Assembly: GCA_947177775.1 (NCBI GenBank)
Contig: CAMWVS010000029.1
Span: 1 to 36,941 of the forward strand
DNA: 36,941 nt
Direction: 5' to 3'
DNA from: an uncultured Prevotella sp.
GTDB lineage: Bacteria; Bacteroidota; Bacteroidia; Bacteroidales; Bacteroidaceae
Part shown: positions 1 through 7,408 of the stretch, piece after piece
Layout of the letters: each line of letters opens with the position of its first letter
How positions within the stretch are numbered: position 1 is the stretch's first letter
The notes under the pieces: model-generated
Told to the model about the DNA's origin: nothing
Databases searched by the model: none
Seen by the model: the letters and a program-made list of their open reading frames with translations, nothing else
Made by a program: the position numbers and the translations under genes

Positions 1-207
1 TGAGTGAAGAGGTAAGAGCGAAGAGTTCAGAGTGCAGAGGTAAGAGTGATGAGTGAAGAGGTATGATTACCTTTATAATCTTCGTTTTTGCGGAAAAAGT
101 AGGAACATAATCCTGTGCACTCTCTTCGAACCTGCAAAGGGTAATCATACCTCTTCACTCATCACTCTTACCTCTGCACTCTGAACTCTTCACTCATCAC
201 TCTTCAC
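1..207. repeat. Intergenic repeat A, copy 1 (long hairpin with conserved core)
   Basis: Low-complexity arms built from gagtgaagag/gtaagagt words (about 1-62) face their reverse complement (about 148-207). Between them lies a core of about 90 bp bounded by gtatgattacc at 62 and ggtaatcatac near 140-150. The core includes the string ttttgcggaaaaag. A second copy lies at 8483-8745 with the core nearly identical and in the same orientation. The right arm runs into the rodA stop codon (TGA, 208-210, minus strand), so this copy would form the 3' end of the rodA transcript. It may act as a terminator or RNA stabiliser; no protein is encoded. The left end may continue beyond the window. Confidence 0.75.
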
Positions 208-1683
208 TCAGTTTCTTGCCAAATTCCTTCCCGCGTCTATTCTCAGGAAGATGAAGAGAAGGAACGTGAAGCCCCACAGTGACGAGCCGCCGTAGCTGAA
301 GAACGGCAGCGGAATGCCGATGACCGGCGTCAGGCCGAGCACCATCCCTACATTTATGAACACATGAAACAGGAATATGGATAGCACGGAATAGCCGTAG
401 ACACGCCCGAAACGGTATGGCTGGCGCTCGGCAAGATGTATCAGGCGCAGGAACAGGGCAAGAAAGAGTATCAGCACGCCGGCCGAACCAAGAAAACCTT
501 CCTCCTCCCCTACGGTACAGAAAATGAAGTCGGTGTCCTGCTCGGGCACGAACTTCAGCTTGGTCTGCGTTCCATTAAGGAAGCCTTTGCCCTCAAGGCC
601 GCCCGAACCGATGGCTATCTCACTCTGATGGACGTTATATCCCGCACCGGCGAGGTCTTCCTCCAATCCCAGCAGAACGTTGATTCGGACACGCTGATGA
701 GGCTCCAGCACGTTGTTGAGCACGTAGTCGGCCGAATAGAAGAAAGCCATCGAACCCAACGCGAAAGCTATTATGAAGAAATAGTTACGCAACCGCGTGG
801 CCAAAGCACGCCAAAGAAGCGTGCCTATCAGCAGGGCGCTGAGCACCAGCTGAACCCACACGACGTCAAACGGTATCACGTATTCTGAAAAAAGCAGAAA
901 CAACACCGTGATACCGATGCAATAAGCCAGTATCTTCCACATCAGACGGCGCTCATGGCAGTAGACGCTGACCATCACGGCGGTGAATATCTGTACGAGC
1001 AGCAACACCGTGAACTTGCCTACCGACGTCGGCGTGTCCCACAACATGGCTGACTCGAAACGTATGCCGACAACAAAATAGATGACGGCCGCCACGCCCG
1101 TGAAAAGTATGCTGCCGGGCATTCCCTCGCGGTAGAACATGAGGAAGAAAGCCAGATAGACCAGCGCCGAACCCGTCTCACGCTGCAATATGATGAACGC
1201 CATCGGGGTGAGAATGATAGCGAGCGTGGCCGCAAAATGCTTCAAGCGGTGTATGTTATAGCCGTGGACACTCATGAACTTGGCCAAAGCCAGCGCCGTG
1301 GCAAACTTTGCAAACTCCGCCGGCTGCAAGCGTAGAGAAGAGCCTATGACAAGCCACGAACGCGAGCCCTTGATCTGATGGGGATTGAAGATGGTGGCGA
1401 AGAGCAGCAGCAGCAGAGCAGCATAGATGAAATAGGCGAACGTATCGTAGAAGCGGTCGTCCATCATGAGCAGCACGAAGCCGAGGCATATCGACGTTCC
1501 AATCCACACAATCTGCATGCCGGAGCGGGTGCTGAGGCTGAATATGTCCGTATCACCGTAGGTATAGCTTGCCCCGCACACGCTAATCCACCCGAAGGTG
1601 AGCAGGGCTATATAGATGCCTATTGTCCACCAGTCCAGCGACCGGAGCACGCCGGGCTGCTTCTTATCTGTTCCTTGTGCCAT
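208..1683 (-). CDS. rodA: Rod-shape peptidoglycan glycosyltransferase RodA (SEDS family)
   Basis: RodA polymerises lipid II into glycan strands in the inner membrane with its partner PBP2, which is encoded just upstream. The protein is rich in hydrophobic helices throughout, as expected for a SEDS protein with about ten membrane spans. It carries family motifs: GSRSWLVIG followed by LQPAEFAK, ETGSALVYL, the extracellular FVPEQDTDFIF loop before GEEEGFLG, and the C-terminal GIPLPFFSYGGSS. The frame is open to an ATG at 1746, but the upstream 21 residues are basic and unlike the family. The ATG at 1683 (MAQGTDKK) overlaps the end of mrdA by 20 bp and is preferred, giving 491 residues. It is the last gene of the mreBCD-mrdA-rodA cluster. 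Repeat A begins at its stop codon. Confidence 0.95.
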   Translation of the reverse strand: MAQGTDKKQPGVLRSLDWWTIGIYIALLTFGWISVCGASYTYGDTDIFSLSTRSGMQIVWIGTSICLGFVLLMMDDRFYDTFAYFIYAALLLLLFATIFNPHQIKGSRSWLVIGSSLRLQPAEFAKFATALALAKFMSVHGYNIHRLKHFAATLAIILTPMAFIILQRETGSALVYLAFFLMFYREGMPGSILFTGVAAVIYFVVGIRFESAMLWDTPTSVGKFTVLLLVQIFTAVMVSVYCHERRLMWKILAYCIGITVLFLLFSEYVIPFDVVWVQLVLSALLIGTLLWRALATRLRNYFFIIAFALGSMAFFYSADYVLNNVLEPHQRVRINVLLGLEEDLAGAGYNVHQSEIAIGSGGLEGKGFLNGTQTKLKFVPEQDTDFIFCTVGEEEGFLGSAGVLILFLALFLRLIHLAERQPYRFGRVYGYSVLSIFLFHVFINVGMVLGLTPVIGIPLPFFSYGGSSLWGFTFLLFIFLRIDAGRNLARN

Positions 1684-3505
1684 ACGCGATACGTCTTTTC
1701 TGGAATTCCTCGGCCTTGCGTTCCGATTCTTCCGATAGTTTACCATTGATATACTGTTCCATCATCAGCGAACCGAGCGGCACACCGTAGTCTGCTCCCC
1801 ATCCTCCGTTCTCAACATAGACGGCGATTGCAATCTTCGGGTCGTCCTTCGGGGCAAATCCCATGAAGACAGAGTGGTCGTGTCCGCGGTTCTGGGCCGT
1901 TCCGGTCTTGCCGCACACCTCGTAGTCAGAGCGGTTGGCAGCACGGCAGGTTCCCTTCACGACGGCGCCGCGCATACCCGCCACCACCGTCTCATAAGCC
2001 GACCGGCCGGCCATGGTGTAGCGGCGGCGGGTGTATGTAGTGTCAAGCGTCTCACCCTCTATCCGCTTCACGACGTGAGGAACATAGTAGTAGCCGCGGT
2101 TGGCGATTGTCGCGCCGAGGTTGGCAATCTGCAGCGGGGTGGCGTTGACCTCACCCTGACCGATGGATATACTTATGATGGTCAGTCCGTTCCACGACTT
2201 CCGGTAAGCCTCATCATAGAAGTCCGCATTGGGGATGAGACCGCGCTTCTCTCCCGGCAGGTCTATTCCGAGGCGGTAGCCGAACCCCATGCTGACCATA
2301 TAGTCGCGCCAGCGGTTCATGGCGTTCTGGACGCTGCCATATTTCGACTTGCTTCCTATCATATAATAGAGTCCCCAGCAGAAGTATCCGTTGCACGACG
2401 TGGTGATGGCGTCGACCAGCGGCAGCGGCGAACCATGGCCGTGGCAGCCGACGTGGAGGCCGCGGAAGTTGAAACCACGGTTGCATGAGAATGCCGTTCC
2501 GGGCGAAATGATGCCTTCATTGAGGAATGTCAGTGCCTGGGTGGTCTTGAAGGTGGAGCCGGGGGGATAAAGTCCCATGATACTGCGGTTGAGCAGCGGC
2601 TTCCACGAGTCGCGGACAAGAATGGAGTGGTTCTTGCTCCGCTGCCGTCCGACCATGATGCGGGGGTCGTATGTCGGCGACGACACCATGCAAAGGACCT
2701 CTCCCGTGGACGGTTCGATGGCGACGATGCTGCCGATTTTGCCTTCCAGCAGCCGCTCGCCGAGGGCCTGAAGTTCGAGGTCGAGACTGAGAGTGAGGTT
2801 CTTGCCGGCCACGGGACGGCGGTCGAAAGCGCCATTCTGATAGCTGCCCTGCACCCGGCCGTGGGCGTCGCGCAGCAGAATCTGTATTCCTTTCTCCCCG
2901 CGCAGTTTCTGCTCGTAGCTACGTTCAACGCCCAGCTTGCCGATATAGTCGCCCGGCTGATAGTAGTCGTCTTCCTCGATGTCGGCCGGCGACACCTCGG
3001 CCATATCGCCCAGGACGTGGGCGGCGTAGGGATACTGATATTGCCGTATGCTGCGGCGCTGTATGTAGAAACCGGGGAATCGGTATATCTTTTCCTGGAA
3101 CAAGCTGAACTCCTTGTCCGAGAGCTGGCTCATGAACATCTGCTGCGTGAAGGGCGAATATCCCGGTGTGCGCTTGATTTTCTCCATGCGCTCGATGAAA
3201 AACTCGCGGGTGATGCCCAAGGCCTGGCACAATTCCGTTGTATCGGTCCTTCCGCGCGCCTCGCGCGTGACGACCATGATGTCGTAGGCTGGCTGATTGT
3301 AGACCAGCAGCTTCCCGTTACGGTCGGTTATCACGCCGCGCGAGGGATATTCAATCTTCTTGAAAAAGGCGTTGGAGTCAGCGTTCTTCTTGTAGTCGTC
3401 GCTCATAAGCTGAAGAAAGAACAGGCGCACGATATAGACCAGCACGATGGCGATGGCCACTCCTCCGACGACAAAGCGTCTGTTCTCAAGTCCGTAGTCC
3501 TTCAC
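1664..3505 (-). CDS. mrdA: Penicillin-binding protein 2, elongasome transpeptidase
   Basis: This class B PBP cross-links new peptidoglycan during cylindrical growth and works with RodA. With a GTG start at 3505 the product is 613 residues: a short cytoplasmic head (VKDYGLENRR), one membrane helix at about 11-32, a pedestal domain, and the transpeptidase domain with its three active-site boxes STFK (317-320), SCN (370-372) and KTGT (533-536). The frame continues upstream to 3625, but that part lies inside mreD and looks like shadow sequence. The GTG overlaps the mreD stop as GTGA, a classic translational-coupling junction. A Cys/His cluster (CNRGFNF...HVGCHGHG) sits between the Ser box and SCN, reminiscent of the zinc site of E. 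coli PBP2; that parallel is inference. Total length is typical of the family. Confidence 0.95.
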   Translation of the reverse strand: MKDYGLENRRFVVGGVAIAIVLVYIVRLFFLQLMSDDYKKNADSNAFFKKIEYPSRGVITDRNGKLLVYNQPAYDIMVVTREARGRTDTTELCQALGITREFFIERMEKIKRTPGYSPFTQQMFMSQLSDKEFSLFQEKIYRFPGFYIQRRSIRQYQYPYAAHVLGDMAEVSPADIEEDDYYQPGDYIGKLGVERSYEQKLRGEKGIQILLRDAHGRVQGSYQNGAFDRRPVAGKNLTLSLDLELQALGERLLEGKIGSIVAIEPSTGEVLCMVSSPTYDPRIMVGRQRSKNHSILVRDSWKPLLNRSIMGLYPPGSTFKTTQALTFLNEGIISPGTAFSCNRGFNFRGLHVGCHGHGSPLPLVDAITTSCNGYFCWGLYYMIGSKSKYGSVQNAMNRWRDYMVSMGFGYRLGIDLPGEKRGLIPNADFYDEAYRKSWNGLTIISISIGQGEVNATPLQIANLGATIANRGYYYVPHVVKRIEGETLDTTYTRRRYTMAGRSAYETVVAGMRGAVVKGTCRAANRSDYEVCGKTGTAQNRGHDHSVFMGFAPKDDPKIAIAVYVENGGWGADYGVPLGSLMMEQYINGKLSEESERKAEEFQKRRIAYGTRNR

Positions 3506-4002
3506 TTCTTCCTGACGCTCTCTATGGTGAGTATTAGTATCAATGTCAACAGTGTGCTTCCTCCTATACACTTCAACCAATGTACCCAATGGAAGAAGCA
3601 GAACATTTCCAATGTGAAGAAACACAAACAGTAGAGCAGAACGAGCACGGTGGCGTAGAAAGCGAACTTCGCCATGCCCATCGTACCGGCCGAGGGCACC
3701 GTGTCCTCCGGTGCATCACGCTGCAGGAACAGGTTGAAAAAGCCTGGCTGTATGGCGGCCACGAGTGTGAGCGACGCCGAGGCCACGCCGGGGGTATTGG
3801 AGAACGTGTCGACGGTCAGCCCGAGCAGGAAGCCCCACAGCATGACGCCCCATCGGGGATAATCGTGGGGAAACGTCAGCACCATATATATATATAATAA
3901 TGGTGTGGCGCAGCCGAAAAGATGGATTCGGTTGAACACCAGTGCCTGCACCAGACACAGTGCGGCAGCACCAAGAAGTCTCTTTATCAGATTGAGGGGC
4001 AT
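3502..4002 (-). CDS. mreD: Rod-shape-determining membrane protein MreD
   Basis: A small integral membrane subunit of the elongasome that accompanies MreB and MreC. The 166 residues are almost wholly hydrophobic, with about five predicted helices. The family-like stretch FLLGLTVDTFSNTPGVASAS lies at about 57-76 (MreD proteins usually have G(L/F)xxD in this place). It starts with ATG at 4002, follows mreC after a 71-bp spacer that contains repeat B, and its TGA overlaps the GTG start of mrdA by four bases. Sequence conservation in MreD is weak, so the call rests on hydropathy, length and the mreC-mreD-mrdA order, which is strongly conserved in bacteria. Confidence 0.9.
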   Translation of the reverse strand: MPLNLIKRLLGAAALCLVQALVFNRIHLFGCATPLLYIYMVLTFPHDYPRWGVMLWGFLLGLTVDTFSNTPGVASASLTLVAAIQPGFFNLFLQRDAPEDTVPSAGTMGMAKFAFYATVLVLLYCLCFFTLEMFCFFHWVHWLKCIGGSTLLTLILILTIESVRKK

Positions 4003-4015
4003 TTTCTTTTTTTTA

Positions 4016-4073
4016 TAGGGTCTTTAGGGTCCTTAAGGTCTTTAAGGACTTTAGGGCCTTAAAGACTTTTTAA
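4016..4073 (-). repeat. Intergenic repeat B, copy 1 (CCTTAAAG-type array)
   Basis: Read on the minus strand from the mreC stop codon, the spacer is a short array of quasi-repeats built from cctaaag, ccttaaag and tctttaag words. The same words form the much longer array after nadK at 16011-16207, in the same orientation relative to the upstream gene. The array fills nearly the whole mreC-mreD spacer. Its function is unknown. Confidence 0.75.
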
Positions 4074-4940
4074 TCATTTCCGCGTCTTTCCCTGCAGCGA
4101 GTCACGGGCGGCTTCCATAAGCCGCGAGCGCTCTGCGATGGTCCGGTCGCTGATGACGTAGACGTCGCGCAGACGTCCGAAGTCGGTGGCCAGTTGGATT
4201 TTCAGGCGGTAGGACAGTCCGTCGCGGGAATTGTAGACCTGAAGGATTTTGCCCACGGGCACGCCCTGGGGGAATATCGAGGAATAGCCGTTGGTCTCCA
4301 CCCAGTCGCCCAGTTTGAAGTGGGCATGCCGCGGAATATCCTCGACATAGGCTATGGTCGGGTCGCCGCCGCTCCAGCGCAGATAACCGAAATAGCCGCG
4401 CTTGCGTATCGTGCAGCTTATACGCGAACGGACATTCAGCACGGGCAGGACTATCGAGTAATGCTCGGAGGTCATATAGACCACACCGACGACGCCCAGC
4501 CCGCAGGCCACGCCCATGTCGGTGGCAATGCCGTCGGCGCGTCCCTTGTCGATGGTTATCAGATTGTCGTCACGGTCGAGCGTACAGCCGATGACCTTTG
4601 CCGGCGTCAGACGGTAGCGGCTCAGCGTCTCCATGTCCTCGCGCTTGGCGGCGACGGTGTCACCGGTGGCTTCAGCATAGAGGCGCGACAGCTGGCTGAC
4701 CTGCCGTTCGAGATAGAAATTGCGCAGGGTCAGACTCTCGTTGATCTTTGTCAGCGAGAAGAATGACTCAACGGCGGAGTCCCACTCGTAAATCTTTCCG
4801 GTCATGGCATTGGCCGAGGTGACCCACACGCTGCCCTGGTAACTGTTGTACTGGAACAGCAGCACCACGCTTATCAGCTCAAGGACGGCAAAGAGTATCC
4901 AATGGCTGTGCTTTGTCAGGAAATCCAGAAGGTTACGCAC
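4074..4940 (-). CDS. mreC: Rod-shape-determining protein MreC
   Basis: MreC is a bitopic periplasmic scaffold that links MreB filaments to PBP2. The 288 residues show a short cytoplasmic N-terminus, one membrane helix at about 13-30, a helical/coiled-coil segment at about 60-95 (INESLTLRNFYLERQVSQL), and a C-terminal beta domain with the MreC-like stretches IGCTLDRDDNLITIDKGRADG and GDWVETNGYSSIFPQGVPVG. The start is GTG at 4940; no in-frame ATG lies close upstream. Just before the start, the minus strand carries three copies of a 12-nt A-rich unit. The gene follows mreB after about 250 bp, so it is either co-transcribed with mreB or has its own promoter in that gap. Confidence 0.94.
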   Translation of the reverse strand: MRNLLDFLTKHSHWILFAVLELISVVLLFQYNSYQGSVWVTSANAMTGKIYEWDSAVESFFSLTKINESLTLRNFYLERQVSQLSRLYAEATGDTVAAKREDMETLSRYRLTPAKVIGCTLDRDDNLITIDKGRADGIATDMGVACGLGVVGVVYMTSEHYSIVLPVLNVRSRISCTIRKRGYFGYLRWSGGDPTIAYVEDIPRHAHFKLGDWVETNGYSSIFPQGVPVGKILQVYNSRDGLSYRLKIQLATDFGRLRDVYVISDRTIAERSRLMEAARDSLQGKTRK

Positions 4941-4945
4941 GAATG

Positions 4946-4980
4946 ATTTTTTTACTTATTTTTTTACTTATTTTTTTACT
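4946..4980 (-). repeat. Triple 12-nt A-rich direct repeat in the mreC leader
   Basis: The plus strand reads atttttttactt at 4946-4957 and again at 4958-4969, with a third partial unit at 4970-4980. On the coding strand this is aagtaaaaaaat repeated immediately upstream of the mreC GTG. A-rich leaders are known to favour translation in Bacteroidota, so the repeat number may tune mreC expression (inference). The rest of the mreC-mreB gap (4981-5191) holds diverged duplicates of actccat...agccatacgg and nothing that looks coding. Confidence 0.7.
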
Positions 4981-5191
4981 ACTTGTAACTCCATAATTCA
5001 GCCATGCGGTAACTTGAAACTCCATGAGTTAGCCATACGGCTACATATCAAATCCACTTCACGCCGACGCCGCGTCATACCGATACGATACGGCTACGGC
5101 CGCACAATGTACAACGACGATGCACAATGCGCGGTACCGCAGGAGTAATCATGAGAAGTTTAAAGCTAAAAGCCTGAAGCTACAAAAACGT

Positions 5192-6214
5192 TTATCTCAT
5201 CAGGAACGAGAAGCGGTCAACGTTCTTCAGGGCAATGCCGGCTCCGCGGGCCACGCTGTGGAGCGGGTCTTCGGCCACATGGAACTGGATGTTTATCTTG
5301 TCCGTCAGACGCTTGCTCAGTCCGCGCAGCAGCGCGCCGCCGCCACTCAGGTAAATACCGTTCTTGACGATGTCGGCGTAGATTTCCGGCGGCGTGTTCT
5401 CAAGAGCCGAGAGCACGGCGCTCTCAATCTTGGCCACGGTCTTGTCAAGACAGTGGGCAATCTCCTGATAGCAGACAGGCACCTCCATCGGCAGGGCCGT
5501 GATGCGGTTCGGTCCGTGAACGACATAGTCTTCAGGAGCCTCGTCGCCGAGGTCGGTCAGAGCCGAGCCTACATGAATCTTGATACGCTCGGCCATACGT
5601 TCGCTGACCTTGACGTTGTGCTGGCGGCTCATATATTCCTGTATGTCAGCCGTGAGGTCGTCACCGGCAATGCGGATGGAGTTGTTGCAGACAATTCCGC
5701 CGAGCGAAATCACGGCAATCTCGGTCGAGCCGCCGCCTATGTCGACAATCATGTTTCCCTCCGGTGCCTCGACGTCAATGCCGATACCGATGGCTGCGGC
5801 CATAGGCTCGAAAATCAGATAGACGTCGCGTCCGTCGGCATGCTCGGCCGAGTCACGCACGGCGCGCAACTCAACTTCGGTCGAGCCCGAGGGCACACCG
5901 ATGACCATACGGAGCGAAGGCGAGAAAAGACGGTTGCCCGTATGAACCATCTTGATAAGTCCGCGCATCATCTGCTCGCAGGCGGAGAAGTCGGCGATGA
6001 CACCGTCTCTCAGCGGGCGGATGGTGCGTATGTTGTTGTTTGTCTTCTCATACATCAGCTTGGCCTTGCCGCCGACGGCGATCATCTTGTCCGTGCGACG
6101 ATCCAGCGCCACTACGGACGGCTCGTCGACAACAATCTTGTCATCACTGATGATGATTGTGTTGGCCGTTCCCAAGTCCATGGCTATCTCCTGGACAAAC
6201 GAAAAAAATCCCAT
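5192..6214 (-). CDS. mreB: Actin-like rod-shape protein MreB
   Basis: MreB is the cytoskeletal ATPase whose membrane-bound filaments orient the elongation machinery. The 340-residue product has the actin-fold signatures: phosphate-1 IAMDLGTANT (about 10-19), phosphate-2 IVDIGGGSTEIAVISLGG (about 156-173) and the adenosine motif near the C-terminus, NGIYLSGGGALLRGL. The amphipathic N-terminus MGFFSFVQEIAMD is typical of MreB proteins that insert in the membrane. ATG at 6214. It is the first mre gene of the cluster and lies downstream of the IMP cyclohydrolase gene, from which it is separated by a 24-bp perfect hairpin, so transcription from purH into mreB may be attenuated. Confidence 0.96.
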   Translation of the reverse strand: MGFFSFVQEIAMDLGTANTIIISDDKIVVDEPSVVALDRRTDKMIAVGGKAKLMYEKTNNNIRTIRPLRDGVIADFSACEQMMRGLIKMVHTGNRLFSPSLRMVIGVPSGSTEVELRAVRDSAEHADGRDVYLIFEPMAAAIGIGIDVEAPEGNMIVDIGGGSTEIAVISLGGIVCNNSIRIAGDDLTADIQEYMSRQHNVKVSERMAERIKIHVGSALTDLGDEAPEDYVVHGPNRITALPMEVPVCYQEIAHCLDKTVAKIESAVLSALENTPPEIYADIVKNGIYLSGGGALLRGLSKRLTDKINIQFHVAEDPLHSVARGAGIALKNVDRFSFLMR

Positions 6215-6228
6215 AATATTTTAAATAT

Positions 6229-6317
6229 TGAGTTACGAGTTACGAATTTTGAGTTGTCGGGCTGTGTCCGGTTATGAGGCGCAGCCCGACAACTCAAAAT
6301 TCGTAATTCAAAATTCG
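6229..6317 (-). repeat. Intergenic repeat C, copy 1, with a 24-bp perfect hairpin
   Basis: Arms at 6241-6264 and 6282-6305 are perfect reverse complements (tacgaattttgag... / ...ctcaaaattcgta) around a 17-nt loop. Further aattcgtaattcaaaattc words flank the stem out to the purH stop codon. A related spacer sits at 32515-32660 and shares ccgacaactc plus the aaaattcgtaattcaaaattc words. The stem could terminate or attenuate purH transcription before mreB, but there is no clean U-tract. Confidence 0.75.
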
Positions 6318-6320
6318 TAA

Positions 6321-6914
6321 TTACTTACTGAACCACGCGTGTATCGCCGTGTCGTAGTGGCTGCTCACACCGAAGGCGCGTGTTGCGAACATGCGGCGGT
6401 CTTCGATGTCGGTCTCGGCACCTTTCTTGTTGAGGATATCCAGCAGCACGCTGTATTCAGCCTTGCTCGGCACGATGACAACGTCCTTGAAATTCTTCGC
6501 TCCGGCACGGATCAGCGATATTCCGCCTATGTCGATTTTCTCGATGATGTCAGCGTCTGAAGCACCGCTTGCCACTGTATCCTCAAATGGATAGAGGTCA
6601 ACGATGACGAGGTCTATCTCCGGAATTTCATACTTGGCCATCTGCTCGCGGTCGCCGTCATTGTCGCGGCGTCCGAGAATTCCTCCGAACACTTTCGGAT
6701 GGAGCGTCTTCACGCGTCCGCCGAGGATTGACGGATAGGTCGTAACGTCCTCTACCTTGCCACATTCATAGCCCAGCGATTCGATGAATGTCTGTGTTCC
6801 TCCCGTCGACAGGAATTTCACACCCTCTTCATTGAGCTTCTTGAGCAGCTCCTCCAGTCCGTCCTTGTGGAAAACCGAGATGAGCGCGGTCTTTATCTTC
6901 TTTGTTTCAGCCAT
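6321..6914 (-). CDS. purH: Stand-alone IMP cyclohydrolase (N-terminal half of PurH)
   Basis: It catalyses ring closure of FAICAR to IMP, the last step of purine synthesis. All 197 residues match the MGS-like IMP cyclohydrolase domain of PurH: TALISVFHKDG, FLSTGGTQ, YPSILGGRVKTLHPKVFGGI, DLVIVDLYPFEDTV and IEKIDIGGISLIRAGAKN. The usual bifunctional PurH has about 500 residues and continues with the AICAR formyltransferase domain. Here the frame ends cleanly (…HAWFSK, TAA) and the next 100 bp are repeat C, with no remnant of the second domain. A separate formyltransferase (a second PurH half or a PurP-type enzyme) should exist elsewhere. A well-formed promoter lies upstream. The gene precedes mreB on the same strand. 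Confidence 0.9.
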   Translation of the reverse strand: MAETKKIKTALISVFHKDGLEELLKKLNEEGVKFLSTGGTQTFIESLGYECGKVEDVTTYPSILGGRVKTLHPKVFGGILGRRDNDGDREQMAKYEIPEIDLVIVDLYPFEDTVASGASDADIIEKIDIGGISLIRAGAKNFKDVVIVPSKAEYSVLLDILNKKGAETDIEDRRMFATRAFGVSSHYDTAIHAWFSK

Positions 6915-6955
6915 AATAATTATTATAATGCATTATTCTATTTAATATGAGGATG

Positions 6956-6985
6956 CAAAGTTACAAAAAAGCACGGACAGCGCAA
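6956..6985 (-). promoter_or_regulatory. Bacteroidota-type promoter for purH (and possibly the mre cluster)
   Basis: On the minus strand TTG (6985-6983) is followed after 19 nt by TAACTTTG (6963-6956), which matches the TTTG-N19/20-TAnnTTTG consensus of the primary sigma factor of Bacteroides. The predicted start lies about 35 nt upstream of the purH ATG. Confidence 0.7.
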
Positions 6986-7341
6986 CATATTTTTCGGCAA
7001 AAAATCACCGTTGTCCCATTGTAATAAGTATATAATTAACCTATGTCATCCCGGCAGAACCGAAATAGCGTCAGGAAGGCTCTGCAAGGGGCCTCAAGCT
7101 GCGGCATTATGGCCATGGAACGGAATATGCCTGAAAGCCCCGGCCGACATATACCGAAGATGACGCCACAACAGATTTGCACCTCTGAAACTCAGTATTG
7201 AGCAAAAAAAACAGCCCGCGTTGCAAAGTGTGTTTGTCATTTTTAAAGATAACGGCCGCCAACGGCCCCGGATTAGCATTTTTTACCGCTTCCGCAGGAC
7301 AAAAATCCGGGGTAACGCTTGCCGTTGACAAATTAAAATAC
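6986..7341. other. Non-coding spacer between purH and fba
   Basis: The roughly 490-bp divergent spacer holds the purH promoter at its left end and the fba -7 element at its right end. Short open frames in between show no recognisable protein and no typical codon pattern. No repeat family of this window was seen in it. It may contain fba regulation, but no clear operator is visible. Confidence 0.5.
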
Positions 7342-7349
7342 TAACTTTG
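7342..7349 (+). promoter_or_regulatory. -7 element upstream of fba
   Basis: TAACTTTG matches TAnnTTTG. The nearest TTG (7325-7327) is only 14 nt upstream instead of about 19, so the -33 box is weak. A transcript from here would have a leader of about 55 nt ending in an A/T-rich stretch before the fba ATG. Confidence 0.5.
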
Positions 7350-7408
7350 CGGTCGTGTAAATAAACCAGACAGGTTTCTAATTAACAACAAATATATAAA
7401 TCAGATTT

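Noticed and set aside
2627..3634. Long plus-strand open frame opposite mrdA
   Set aside because: Shadow frame; mrdA has all its catalytic motifs on the other strand.
5120..6277. 385-codon plus-strand open frame opposite mreB
   Set aside because: Shadow of mreB; no family features.
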